A DNA stretch of 64,000 nucleotides from Pontiella sulfatireligans (GTDB taxonomy: Bacteria > Verrucomicrobiota > Kiritimatiellia > Kiritimatiellales > Pontiellaceae): contig NZ_CAAHFH010000001.1 in assembly GCF_900890705.1 (NCBI RefSeq), positions 3,348,001-3,412,000 of the forward strand. The letters are read 5' to 3'. A program made the translations under genes and the position numbers. Each line of letters starts with the position of its first letter. Within the stretch, counting starts at the first letter, position 1. The notes beneath the pieces are model-generated. The model was not told where the DNA came from. It saw nothing but the letters and a program-made list of their open reading frames with translations, and ran no database searches. Shown one piece after another: positions 35,915-44,662 of the stretch.

Positions 35915-37574
35915 GCCCGTCACCCTTTCCCTGCTAATCGCCCTCCCGCTGGCCTCGTTCGGCCTCGGGCGCATCGAGCTCCCGCCACCGGAAGCACCGA
36001 CCTCTATCCGAATTTCCAACACCGCCGATTTCTGGGCCAAACTGAAGAAATCGTCTATCGGACAGGTATGGGCCGATCCGCTGTTTCAGGACTTTATCGG
36101 AAACCCCGACGAAGATATCTGGAAAGAGCTTTTGTTCGACGGCGAAACCGATGCCGAAGACGAAGTTTTGCTCGAACAGCTGAAAATGCTCAACGGCGAA
36201 GTGGTTATGGCGTTCGACCTCGACAACGACAACCCCTACATTGTCGCCGCCATGAGCGCGGCCGACTTCCATCGCAGCCTTGACCTCGACGAGAAACTCA
36301 GCGGCGTGCTGGAAGATCCGTTCGAAACCATCAAAAGCACCTTCCAGGATGTGGAGATCATCCAGCACATCGACAGCCCCGGAACGCCGGATGAAGAATC
36401 GTCATGGCAGGCGCACGTCGGCACTACGTTCGTGCTGGGCTACACCAAGGAATGGGTCGAGCAATGCATCGTCCGGCTCAAGAAAGAGTCCATCAAAGAG
36501 CCCCAGGGAAACCCCGTGCTCAACCTGAATCTTCCCCTCGCGCAGTTTATCCGGACCAACCTTCTTGAAGACATGAAGCAAGGCGCCGCAGGACAGCCCG
36601 CAATGTACGACCCCGAAGTCCTGTTCGAGGCGCTCGGCCTTCTGGGCATCGACAAATTCTCGACCCGCATCGAACTGAAAGACAACGAAATGGTGGCCGA
36701 CAACAACCTGCAGGTCTCCGATCTGTCGAAGGGCATTTTCACCATACTCGATTTCGAGCCGGCGGAACTCCCGACCGTATCCTTCATCCCCGAAAACATT
36801 TCCTCCCTCGAAGTCGGCCGATTCAACCTGCTCCGCTTCTGGCAGGAAATCCCCAACGTGCTGGCCACCGCCATGCCGGCCGTCAAACCGCAGTTCGACA
36901 TGATCATGGCCATGGTGCAGCAGCAGGCAGGAATTGATCTCGAACAGGATCTGCTGGCCAATCTTGGAACCAAGTACCTCTCCTTTTCCGTGGCCGAAGC
37001 GGCCCGGCAGATTTCGGTGATCGCCGTCGACCTCAAGGACAGCATGGCATTTAAAGCCGGACTCGAGACTGCTCTGGCCGCTCCGGCGCTGCAGCCGCAG
37101 GTGGCCCAGAGCCTTGAAATCGAACCCTTCCTCGACCACACCCTCTACACGGTCAACAATAACGATCCGGAAAACCCAATCGCCTTCGCGGTCTACGCCG
37201 ACTATTTGCTCTACGGCCACCCGGAAGGCCTGCGCCAAGTGATCCGCAGCGAAGACAGCCCCGCTTCCGGCGGGAAATCCTTCGAACAGACCGAACTGGT
37301 GAAGGGCCTGCGGAAGGAAGTGCCGCCGCGCGCCTTTGGCTACAGCGCCATCGACTGGAAAAAGAACCTGGACGTCATCATCCGGGAGCTGAACAAGCCG
37401 GAATACACCGGACTCATTATGCAAAACTGGGCCAAAAGCGGCTCTGCCCTGCCCCCGCCCGACCTCAACAAGCTGCCGGACACCGACCACATCGCCTCGT
37501 TCTTCAACGTCTCGTATCAATATGCCGAAGCCGACGCCCGCGGACTCCACCAGCGAATCATCCTTAAATACTAG
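35898..37574 (+). CDS. Exported protein of unknown function
   Basis: A 558-residue protein with a signal peptide (about 1-21, ending ASFG). The rest is soluble, acidic and without an obvious motif. Alternating blocks such as TADFWAKLKKSSIGQVWADP, GEVVMAFDLDNDNPYIVAAM and FALAVYADYLLYGHPEGLR (the last approximate) suggest a repeated alpha/beta fold like the DUF3352-type periplasmic proteins, but I cannot assign it with confidence. GAAGGAG lies before the ATG at 35898. The 17-bp overlap with the protease gene argues for translational coupling and a linked function. Confidence 0.7.
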   Translation: MPNCLKPVTLSLLIALPLASFGLGRIELPPPEAPTSIRISNTADFWAKLKKSSIGQVWADPLFQDFIGNPDEDIWKELLFDGETDAEDEVLLEQLKMLNGEVVMAFDLDNDNPYIVAAMSAADFHRSLDLDEKLSGVLEDPFETIKSTFQDVEIIQHIDSPGTPDEESSWQAHVGTTFVLGYTKEWVEQCIVRLKKESIKEPQGNPVLNLNLPLAQFIRTNLLEDMKQGAAGQPAMYDPEVLFEALGLLGIDKFSTRIELKDNEMVADNNLQVSDLSKGIFTILDFEPAELPTVSFIPENISSLEVGRFNLLRFWQEIPNVLATAMPAVKPQFDMIMAMVQQQAGIDLEQDLLANLGTKYLSFSVAEAARQISVIAVDLKDSMAFKAGLETALAAPALQPQVAQSLEIEPFLDHTLYTVNNNDPENPIAFAVYADYLLYGHPEGLRQVIRSEDSPASGGKSFEQTELVKGLRKEVPPRAFGYSAIDWKKNLDVIIRELNKPEYTGLIMQNWAKSGSALPPPDLNKLPDTDHIASFFNVSYQYAEADARGLHQRIILKY

Positions 37575-37620
37575 CGCGGCACAGCCGCTTGAACCACGAA
37601 TACTGAACAAGGAATATCGA

Positions 37621-39810
37621 ATGCCGAAGCTCACCGCTCTTCTTGCTGCAAGCCTGCTGACTGCCGGCGCCCTAGCCGGCGAAACAAAACCGCCACGCGA
37701 CTTCGGGTTCCAGCCGCTGGAAATCTTCACGTTCAAAAACGGCTCCACCCGCCTGATCGTGACCGACATCAACAGCGACGGCTTCGACGATATCCTCTTT
37801 GCGAACAACCATGTCTCGCGGCTCGAAATCCTGGTGCGCAAGCCGGAGGCCCAGGCCACCGAAGAACTGCCCGAACTGGACGAACGCTTCGAAAACCAGG
37901 GCATGATCGTCGATCAGGCGCTCAAGGCCATCCGCGTTGACGACCTCAACAACGATGGACGCCCGGACATCGCCACCTTTGGAACCGCCATCGGCCTGCA
38001 GGTGCGCTACCAGCAGGAGGACGGCTCCTTCGGCGAGCCGGAGCGCGTCTTCATCAAAAACGCCTCGGCCGTGGTCACCATCCAGACCGGCGACCTCAAC
38101 GGCGACGGCCTCAAGGACATCCTCGTCTGCCGCCGCGACGACGCCGACCTGCACTGGAACGCGGCCGACCGGCCGTTTCTGAAAAAGAAGACCCTCACCT
38201 TCTCCGCCGACAAAAGCTTCTACGGCGACATTGCCGACATCAACAACGACGGCATCCCCGACCTGGCATTCCACTTCAACACCACGCGCAACCCGTTGCG
38301 GGTGCGCTACGGAAAAGGAGACGGCCTTTACGGCATCGAACAGCCGATCGACCTGCCGCTCCGCCAATACATGGACATTCTGCAAACCGAAAACGCGCCG
38401 CCGCAGATCGGCATGGTGCTGCGCAACCGCCTCGCTTTCCGCATCTACGGATTCGAAGGCAAGGAACAGCCCCCGCTCATGGAAGCGCAGGAGGTATCGC
38501 CCGGACGCATCGGCCTCGAAGGTACGAACAAAAAGGCCTCCCCCGCCTGGCTGGCCGGCGACTTCAACCACGATGGCTACGGCGACCTGCTTGTGGCCGC
38601 GCCCGAGCTGAGCCGGCTGCACCTCTATTCCGGTGGAGCAGCCGGCCTCGATCCGGAGCCGGCGCACATCGACACCCTCTCCGAAGCGGTCCGCCTCTCC
38701 CGCATGGCCAATGGCGACATCCTCGTGGTCAGCAAAAAAGAAAAGATTGCCGCCCTGCATGCAGGCGACGACATCGAACGCTTTCCAACGATCCTGAAAA
38801 CACCAGGCAACGTCCTGGCAGGTTGCGCTGTCGAAACCGCCAATGAATGCTGGTTTGTCTGCAAGAACGACGATAAAGAGCTCCAACTCGTACGCATGGA
38901 AAACAAGGGTGAAGCCGTTTCCATCTATCCCCTCGACATGCAGAACGACCCCGCCGAACTGCTCGCCTTCCAGCTCCCGGAAAACAAGGTCGGCCTGATC
39001 CTATTCATGGCCTACGACACGCCCAAGATGCAGCTCTTCAGCAACGGCCGGCTGGAAGAACTCACGAGCGAATCGTTCCGTGCGCTCACCCAGGCGCTCG
39101 CGCTTTCGAACATCCGCCTCGGCGCCCCCGGCGACGGCTCCACACTCACCGTCGCCCAAGGGCCGATTGCCCGCCGGTTCGAGTGGATGGGCGACCGCTA
39201 TGAAGTTACGCGCCAGTTCAACCCCGAAAACCCGCGTGGCGAACTGATTGCCTCCTGCGGCTATAGCCTGCTCGACGGCTCAACCGGCTCGTTGCTCTAC
39301 GACCGCAATGCCGGCGAGCTCGTGCGCTTCGCCGAGGAAGGCGACGAGTGGGGCAAGATCCATATCCCGGACGCCGATCAGACCATCTTCGGTCTGGTGC
39401 AGCTGCGCAACCCGGACCGCGACAGCATCGTTTTGCTCGATCGCACCGGCCTCAACGAAATCATGGGCAACGGCAAGCGGCTCGATGCGGTTTCCGTCGC
39501 CGAATATGTCTCCGCCTCGGAAAACCCAATGCTCGCCTATGCCAAGTCTGTCCGGCTCGGGTCCCCCCCTCGCCCGATGACCGCCCTCATCGACGCCGCC
39601 AACCGCACCATCGAACTCATCAGCCAACAGGACGGCGAACTGAAGAAGGAACTGCTGTTCGAAGTTTACCTGACCTCCGACTTTGCCAACATGGGCAAAA
39701 CGCGCGGCACCGAGCCCCACGATGTTGAATCCGGCGACCTAAACGGCGACGGCATTGGCGACCTCGTTGTTTTAAGCCAGGACAAGCTGCTGATTTACTT
39801 GGGGGAATAA
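37621..39810 (+). CDS. FG-GAP/VCBS-repeat exported protein
   Basis: A 729-residue exported protein with a signal peptide (about 1-20). It carries repeated calcium-binding FG-GAP motifs of the form DxNxDGxxD: DINSDGFDDILF, DLNNDGRPDIATF, DLNGDGLKDILV, DINNDGIPDLAF, DFNHDGYGDLLV, and DLNGDGIGDLVV at the C-terminus. This predicts an integrin-like seven-bladed propeller, plus a less regular C-terminal half. No catalytic residues are evident, so a binding or scaffold role on the cell surface or periplasm is likely. AAGGAAT precedes the ATG. It is the third gene of the operon. Confidence 0.85.
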   Translation: MPKLTALLAASLLTAGALAGETKPPRDFGFQPLEIFTFKNGSTRLIVTDINSDGFDDILFANNHVSRLEILVRKPEAQATEELPELDERFENQGMIVDQALKAIRVDDLNNDGRPDIATFGTAIGLQVRYQQEDGSFGEPERVFIKNASAVVTIQTGDLNGDGLKDILVCRRDDADLHWNAADRPFLKKKTLTFSADKSFYGDIADINNDGIPDLAFHFNTTRNPLRVRYGKGDGLYGIEQPIDLPLRQYMDILQTENAPPQIGMVLRNRLAFRIYGFEGKEQPPLMEAQEVSPGRIGLEGTNKKASPAWLAGDFNHDGYGDLLVAAPELSRLHLYSGGAAGLDPEPAHIDTLSEAVRLSRMANGDILVVSKKEKIAALHAGDDIERFPTILKTPGNVLAGCAVETANECWFVCKNDDKELQLVRMENKGEAVSIYPLDMQNDPAELLAFQLPENKVGLILFMAYDTPKMQLFSNGRLEELTSESFRALTQALALSNIRLGAPGDGSTLTVAQGPIARRFEWMGDRYEVTRQFNPENPRGELIASCGYSLLDGSTGSLLYDRNAGELVRFAEEGDEWGKIHIPDADQTIFGLVQLRNPDRDSIVLLDRTGLNEIMGNGKRLDAVSVAEYVSASENPMLAYAKSVRLGSPPRPMTALIDAANRTIELISQQDGELKKELLFEVYLTSDFANMGKTRGTEPHDVESGDLNGDGIGDLVVLSQDKLLIYLGE

Positions 39811-39826
39811 ACTCAGGAGAACCACC

Positions 39827-40513
39827 ATGAGAAACATCTGCATTGCCATCGCGCTTATGATTACCGCCACCGCCTCGGCAGAACTCCGCAAATGGACCAC
39901 CACGGCAGGCCCCACCCTCGAAGCCGAATTCGTGGAACTGCAGCTGGGCACCGTTTATCTAAAGACCGCCGACGGATCTGTTAAAAAAATCAACAAATCC
40001 AAGCTCATCCAAGAGGACCAAGAACTGGCGACGAAAATGGCCAGCCCCTTTTACGGAAAGAAGAAAGCTGCTCCCAAAACCACGGATGCGATTTATGACC
40101 TGTTCGGGAAGAACCTCACCAATGCTCAAAAGAAAAGAGTGCCGGTCGATGCGTTGTCAGGCAAAACCATCGGCATCTACTTTTCCGCCCACTGGTGCCC
40201 GCCCTGTCGCGCCTTCACACCGGAACTGGTGAAGTTCCATAAACGGCTGGCCAAAGAGGGCAAGTCGTTCGAAATCGTGTTTGTCAGCTCCGACCGCGAC
40301 AAGGACTCGATGTTCAACTATATGAAGGAAATGGATATGCCGTGGCTGGCGCTCCCCTTCGGCGACAGCCACAAAAAGGAGCTCGCTGAAAAATTCCACG
40401 TGAGCGGCATCCCCAAGCTCGTCATCATCGACCCGCAAGGAAATCTCATCACCGAAGATGGCCGACGGGATGTTTCCGGTCACGGCGACGACGCTTATGC
40501 CCAATGGAAATAG
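39827..40513 (+). CDS. Exported thioredoxin-like protein with SHD1-type N-terminus
   Basis: A 228-residue exported protein with a signal peptide (1-18). Residues about 20-66 (LRKWTTTAGPTLEAEFVELQ ... VYLKTADGSVKKINKSKL) match the SLA1-homology-type beta-domain common in planctomycete and verrucomicrobial secreted proteins. The C-terminal domain is thioredoxin-like and closest to nucleoredoxin/tryparedoxin: W123-C-P-P-C127 and VSGIPKLVIIDPQGN with the cis-proline. It may reduce or form disulfides in the exported products of the same operon. AGGAG lies upstream and the FG-GAP gene ends 16 bp before. Confidence 0.88.
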   Translation: MRNICIAIALMITATASAELRKWTTTAGPTLEAEFVELQLGTVYLKTADGSVKKINKSKLIQEDQELATKMASPFYGKKKAAPKTTDAIYDLFGKNLTNAQKKRVPVDALSGKTIGIYFSAHWCPPCRAFTPELVKFHKRLAKEGKSFEIVFVSSDRDKDSMFNYMKEMDMPWLALPFGDSHKKELAEKFHVSGIPKLVIIDPQGNLITEDGRRDVSGHGDDAYAQWK

Positions 40514-40544
40514 GCGCCTCAGAATAAAATGTTTTAACAAGTGA

Positions 40545-40574
40545 TTGCAAAACAAGGTCGCCTCCGGCTATAAG
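40545..40574 (+). promoter_or_regulatory. Predicted promoter of the nucleotidyltransferase gene
   Basis: TTGCAA (40545-40550) and TATAAG (40569-40574) are 18 bp apart, 55 bp before the start codon. Consensus match only. Confidence 0.45.
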
Positions 40575-40629
40575 GTGATAACTTCATACGTATTATGCAG
40601 CTGAGCAACAATAAAACGGAGTCGCAACA

Positions 40630-41529
40630 ATGCCCGCCCTTGTAATCATGGCCGCCGGAATGGGAAGCCGCTACGGAGGTCTTAAGCAAATGGATCCCGT
40701 TGGCCCCAACGGAGAGACGCTTCTTGAATATTCCATCTACGATGCCATCAAAGCCGGCTTCCGGAAGGTATTGTTCATCATCCGCGAAGACTTTGCCGAT
40801 GAATTCATGGAACAGGTTAGCCAATTCTTTGAAGGCATCATCGAAGTGCACTATGTATTCCAGGAACTAGGCGACCTGCCCCGGGGATTCAGCGTCCCCG
40901 AAGGCCGCACCAAGCCCTGGGGAACCGGCCAGGCCGTACTCGCCTGCCGGGGGCTGGTCAAAGAACCCTTTGCCGTGCAAAACGCCGACGACTTCTACGG
41001 AGCCGATGCCTACCGCGTGATGGTGGATGCACTTGCCCGGATGTCCCCCGCCTCCTCCGACAGCTACATGGTCGGCTACCGCCTCCGCAACACCCTGTCA
41101 CCGCACGGTTCCGTTTCACGAGGCGTCTGCACGACCACCGACGGCTTTCTTTCCAGCATCGTCGAGCGCACGCGCATTGGAGCCAATGCAGAAGGCACCA
41201 TTGAATACTTCGAGAGCGACATCCCCACCGCCATGACCGGAGACGAAATCTGCTCGATGAATTTCTGGGGCTTCATGCCCACGCTCCTCCAAACGCTGGA
41301 GGAAAAATTCATCGCCTTCCTGAACGCACAGGGGCAGGAAATGAAATCGGAATGGTATATTCCCGATATTGTTGACGAAATGATCCGCACCGGACAAACG
41401 CATGTAAAAATGCTCAGCACAAACGCCCAATGGTTCGGCGTCACCTATCCTGAAGACCGCCCTGTTGTGGTCGCTGCGCTTCAGGCCATGCACGATGCAA
41501 AGCGGTATCCGCCCAGCCTTCGAGGATGA
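40630..41529 (+). CDS. Sugar-phosphate nucleotidyltransferase-like protein
   Basis: A 299-residue GT-A-fold nucleotidyltransferase. The signature loop is AAGMGSRYGGLKQMDPVGPNGETLLEYS at residues 8-35 (written here only as a motif of G-x-G-S-R-Y-G-x-x-K type), which binds the NTP. NADDFYG is the metal-binding aspartate region, and MNFWGFMP follows later. It resembles NTP_transferase proteins of cell-wall or capsule pathways, but the sugar cannot be told. A CGGAG site precedes the ATG. It appears to be a single-gene unit. Confidence 0.82.
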   Translation: MPALVIMAAGMGSRYGGLKQMDPVGPNGETLLEYSIYDAIKAGFRKVLFIIREDFADEFMEQVSQFFEGIIEVHYVFQELGDLPRGFSVPEGRTKPWGTGQAVLACRGLVKEPFAVQNADDFYGADAYRVMVDALARMSPASSDSYMVGYRLRNTLSPHGSVSRGVCTTTDGFLSSIVERTRIGANAEGTIEYFESDIPTAMTGDEICSMNFWGFMPTLLQTLEEKFIAFLNAQGQEMKSEWYIPDIVDEMIRTGQTHVKMLSTNAQWFGVTYPEDRPVVVAALQAMHDAKRYPPSLRG

Positions 41530-41834
41530 GAGGCATGCAGTGTCGCCTTTAGGCGGAATCCCCGTTACCAAAAGAGTCCTGCCGGCTAACCAAAGGTTCT
41601 TAAATGGTCGTTTGAAAACGGCTAAATCGCACTTTTCTCGACGGTGTTCAGGGTATCGGGTTCTGTAAGTCTCGTATTTCCATCCCCCGCGCATAACGGA
41701 ACTGAAACGATAACGACTCTGTAGTGCCACAAAAAGCCCGAGCGTTGATTCGCGACGACTTACGCTTTTGGATAAGAAACTTGGGCTAAGACCGTTCGCT
41801 TCTGCGCGTTTCGAATTTGCGCTTCATTTAGCGC
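41530..41834. other. Intergenic region with one repeat core
   Basis: This 305-bp gap precedes the PUL regulator. Near 41540-41556 it holds GTCGCCTTTAGGCGGAAT, the palindromic core of the GTAGTCCCGCC repeat family. The rest shows no gene, RNA or strong promoter to me. Confidence 0.5.
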
Positions 41835-43004
41835 ATGCATTATGCGATATTTGGCCACATGAAAGATGCATCTATTCCGCAGGTCGCCATCCTCATCAGC
41901 ACGACGCGCAACTGGGGGCGGCTGATCGTAAAAGGAATCCTCGCCTACGCCCATGAAGTCGGCCCTTGGCATCTCTGGATCAAACCGAGTTCACCCGACA
42001 TCTTCGACGCTATGCCCAAAGGGTGGAAAGGCGACGGCGTAATTGCACGGGTTTCATCCACCAGCCTGGCCGGCGAGCTAACGGCCTCGGGCCTGCCGGT
42101 GGTGAATGTGGCCGACACCCCGACCGAAGGCTTTTCGGCTCCGTGTGTCCGGACCGACGACCGCATTGGAACCAAAATGGCGGCCGAACACTTCATTGAG
42201 CGGGGCTTCCGCACCGTGGCCTATGTCGGCTCGCAGCACACCCCCAATCCGATCTGGTATGGACAAGCCTTCAAAGAAGCGCTCGCCGAGCACGACATTC
42301 CTTGCTCCGAATATTATTTTTCCCAAAACGATCCTTCCCCAATGCCCCGGCTCACCGAATGGCTCCTCGCTTTGCCCAAGCCCGTCGGCATACTCGTCTG
42401 GGGGCACGGCAACGGCCGCACCGTCGTGGACTGCTGCATGGAGGCCGGCATTTCGGTGCCCCACGATGTTGCGGTTCTTGGAGGGAGCTATGACGAGTTG
42501 ATGTCGCACGCATGCTTCCCAACGCTGTCCGGCCTGCACGCTCCGACCGAGCAGATCGGTTATGAAGCCGCCAAGCTGCTGCACCGAATGATGCAGGGGG
42601 GAAAAGTGCCGCGCGATACAATCTACATACCGCCGCTCGGCATCGTAGAACGGCTATCCACCGACACGCTCGCTGTGAAGGACCCCAAGCTGGTCCAGGT
42701 GGTTCAATTCATTCGGGACCATGCCTTCGAATCCATTACCATGACCGATATCCTTCGCGCGGTACCCATGGCCCGGCGTTCACTTGACCGGCAGTTCTTT
42801 CAGACGTTCGGGCGTTCCCCGCGGGATGAGATACGGCGCTTGCGCATCAACAAGGCCCGGCAGCTGCTGGCCGAAACCGACCTCTCCATGCAGCTCATTG
42901 CCGAAGCCTGCGGCTATGCCACCTATAACTATCTCACACACGCCTTCAAGCAGGCCACACACATGACCCCGCGGGACTACCGCCGAAAAATGAGAACCGG
43001 CTAG
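41835..43004 (+). CDS. XylR-type transcription regulator (LacI-like sensor plus AraC HTH)
   Basis: A 389-residue hybrid regulator. Residues about 15-275 form a LacI/PurR-type periplasmic-binding-like sensor (QVAILISTTRNWGRLIVKGI, GDGVIARVSS, ERGFRTVAYVG, DVAVLGGSYDE). The C-terminal 100 residues are an AraC/XylS double helix-turn-helix (ITMTDILRAVPMARRSLDRQF, LAETDLSMQLIAEACGYA, HMTPRDYRRKMR). This is the architecture of xylose-type XylR activators, frequent in Lentisphaerae and Kiritimatiellota. It faces a sulfatase/glycosidase locus and probably senses a released sugar and activates it. A second ATG at 41859 is also a possible start; neither has a Shine-Dalgarno site. Confidence 0.88.
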   Translation: MHYAIFGHMKDASIPQVAILISTTRNWGRLIVKGILAYAHEVGPWHLWIKPSSPDIFDAMPKGWKGDGVIARVSSTSLAGELTASGLPVVNVADTPTEGFSAPCVRTDDRIGTKMAAEHFIERGFRTVAYVGSQHTPNPIWYGQAFKEALAEHDIPCSEYYFSQNDPSPMPRLTEWLLALPKPVGILVWGHGNGRTVVDCCMEAGISVPHDVAVLGGSYDELMSHACFPTLSGLHAPTEQIGYEAAKLLHRMMQGGKVPRDTIYIPPLGIVERLSTDTLAVKDPKLVQVVQFIRDHAFESITMTDILRAVPMARRSLDRQFFQTFGRSPRDEIRRLRINKARQLLAETDLSMQLIAEACGYATYNYLTHAFKQATHMTPRDYRRKMRTG

Positions 43005-43034
43005 CGGTCTGCGTCCGCATCGGTGTGAGTGTTA

Positions 43035-44537
43035 TTACTTCAGCTTATTAAGATCGCGCGTCGGCTTGATGCTTGGGTCGGCGTCGGCATCGACATAGTT
43101 CGGCTGTTTGTCGAAATGAATCTTTTTGGCGGCTGTGCGTTCTTTGGGAACCCATTTTTTCATCTCTGCAATAAGCTCGGCATGTTCCGGATTGTTGGCG
43201 AGGTTGGTCCACTCCATCGGATCCTTGCTGAGGTCGTAGAGTTCTTCCGCGCCGGAGAGGTTGCTGATGTAGTGCCAGCGCTCGCCCATCACGGACGTGC
43301 CGCCCGTGGAGACGGTGACGCCGGGATAATCCCATTCGGCATTCGGGTTTGCCAGAAGCGCGGAGAAGTCGTGGCCGTCGAGTTCCTTTTCCGGCAGGCC
43401 GCACAACTTGACGAGCGTGGGATACATGTCGATCAAACTGACTGTGCGGTCGGAATAGACCGCGCTCTTCATGCCGGGCATCCGAACGAGAAACGGCGTT
43501 TTTGCGGTTTCAGACCACAGCGTGTTTTTCAGGTAGCGTTGCTTTTCACCGAGATGCCAGCCGTGGTCGCCCCAGATAAAGACAACGGTATCGTCGGCAT
43601 GGCTGCTCTTTTCGAGTGCATCAAAAATGACGCCGAGGCAGGCGTCGGCAAAAGAGATATTGGCGAGATAGGCCCGCGTGGCCTCTTTTTCGAGACCGTG
43701 CTTTTTGATCCATTCGTATTCCTTGGAAGGCTGGTGCTCCCGCTTTCCGGCCGGGGTGAGAATGTCATCCAGATCATCGGCCTTCACTTCGGGAACCTGA
43801 ATGGTTTCAAGATCGTACAGATCAAAAAATTCCTGCGGCACATTCCATGGCAGATGCGGTTTAATGATGCCCAGCGCCATGAAGAACGGCTGGTCATAGT
43901 CCCGGTTGAGCTGTTCACGGCCCCAGTCGGCGACCTTGTAGTCCACCATCTCTTCAAACCCGCATTTGGTCGGCCCCCAGCTGAGCTTGGCCTTCCCGTT
44001 ATATTCGGGTTTCTTCACGCCGTTGATCGTTCCGTTGCCGCTGGTGACCTTGTTTTTATCAGGGGCGTTTTTCACATAACGGCGGGCGCGGGCGTGTTCA
44101 TCGAATGCCCAATGGCCAAAGTCTGTCCCGAATTCTGCTCCGTGCTTATGGAAAATCTTGCCGTTCGAGAGCGTGTAATACCCATGCTTCGAAAAATATT
44201 CCGGCAGCGTGGCGTGGGTTTTCACAAGATCGGAATAGATCATGTTACTGCCATTGCCATACACGCCGGTGCGGTTCGGCATGAACCCCGAAAGAATCGC
44301 CGAACGCGACGGCCCGCAGATCGGCGCCGCGCAAACCGCATTCTTAAAGATCATCGCGCCGCCCTCGCAGAATTTATCCAAGTTCGGCGTCTTGGCCTGC
44401 GGATGCCCGCCCAGCGGACCGACCCAATCGTTAATGTCGTCGATCGCAACAAACAGCACGTTGGGCTGTTTGGATGCAGCAAACTACCCCAACAGCACAA
44501 ACAGGGTTAGCCAATTCATCTTCTTATGTACCTTCAT
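43035..44537 (-). pseudogene. Sulfatase (S1 family) gene with an in-frame TAG in the signal peptide
   Basis: From the ATG at 44537 the frame reads MKVHKKMNWLTLFVLLG, then TAG at 44484-44486, then FAASKQPNVLFVAIDDINDW in the same frame through to the end at 43035. The stop therefore falls at the end of the hydrophobic signal core. The remaining 474 residues are an intact formylglycine sulfatase: metal-site AIDDIND, the C-x-P-S-R motif in ICGPSRSAILSG, and IWGDHGWHLGEK. It most resembles iduronate-2-sulfatase-type enzymes. A restart at GTG 44459 would give a protein without a signal peptide. Either the gene is newly inactivated or the base is wrong in the assembly. It is the most regulator-proximal gene of the sulfatase locus. 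Confidence 0.8.
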
Positions 44538-44576
44538 TTGAAACCCCATCCTTTATCTCTTCTCCACGAAAGGTTC

Positions 44577-44635
44577 GGCAGAATAATTTTCACTGCCCCA
44601 TGTTTGAAATTATTCTGCCACCCAATCATTCTGCC
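44577..44635. repeat. GGCAGAATAATT-type inverted repeat
   Basis: GGCAGAATAATTTTCA (44577-44592) and TGAAATTATTCTGCC (44605-44619) are inverse copies, and a further CAATCATTCTGCC follows. It lies between two PUL genes. Confidence 0.75.
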
Positions 44636-44662
44636 TAATTCTCAGCGGCACAGTCGTCGTGA

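Noticed and set aside
36402..37904. A 500-codon open frame opposite the unknown exported protein
   Set aside because: It covers an intact operon gene with a signal peptide, and the antisense product has no recognisable features.
43029..44510. A 493-codon open frame opposite the first sulfatase
   Set aside because: The minus strand has the full set of sulfatase motifs; the plus frame is a shadow.
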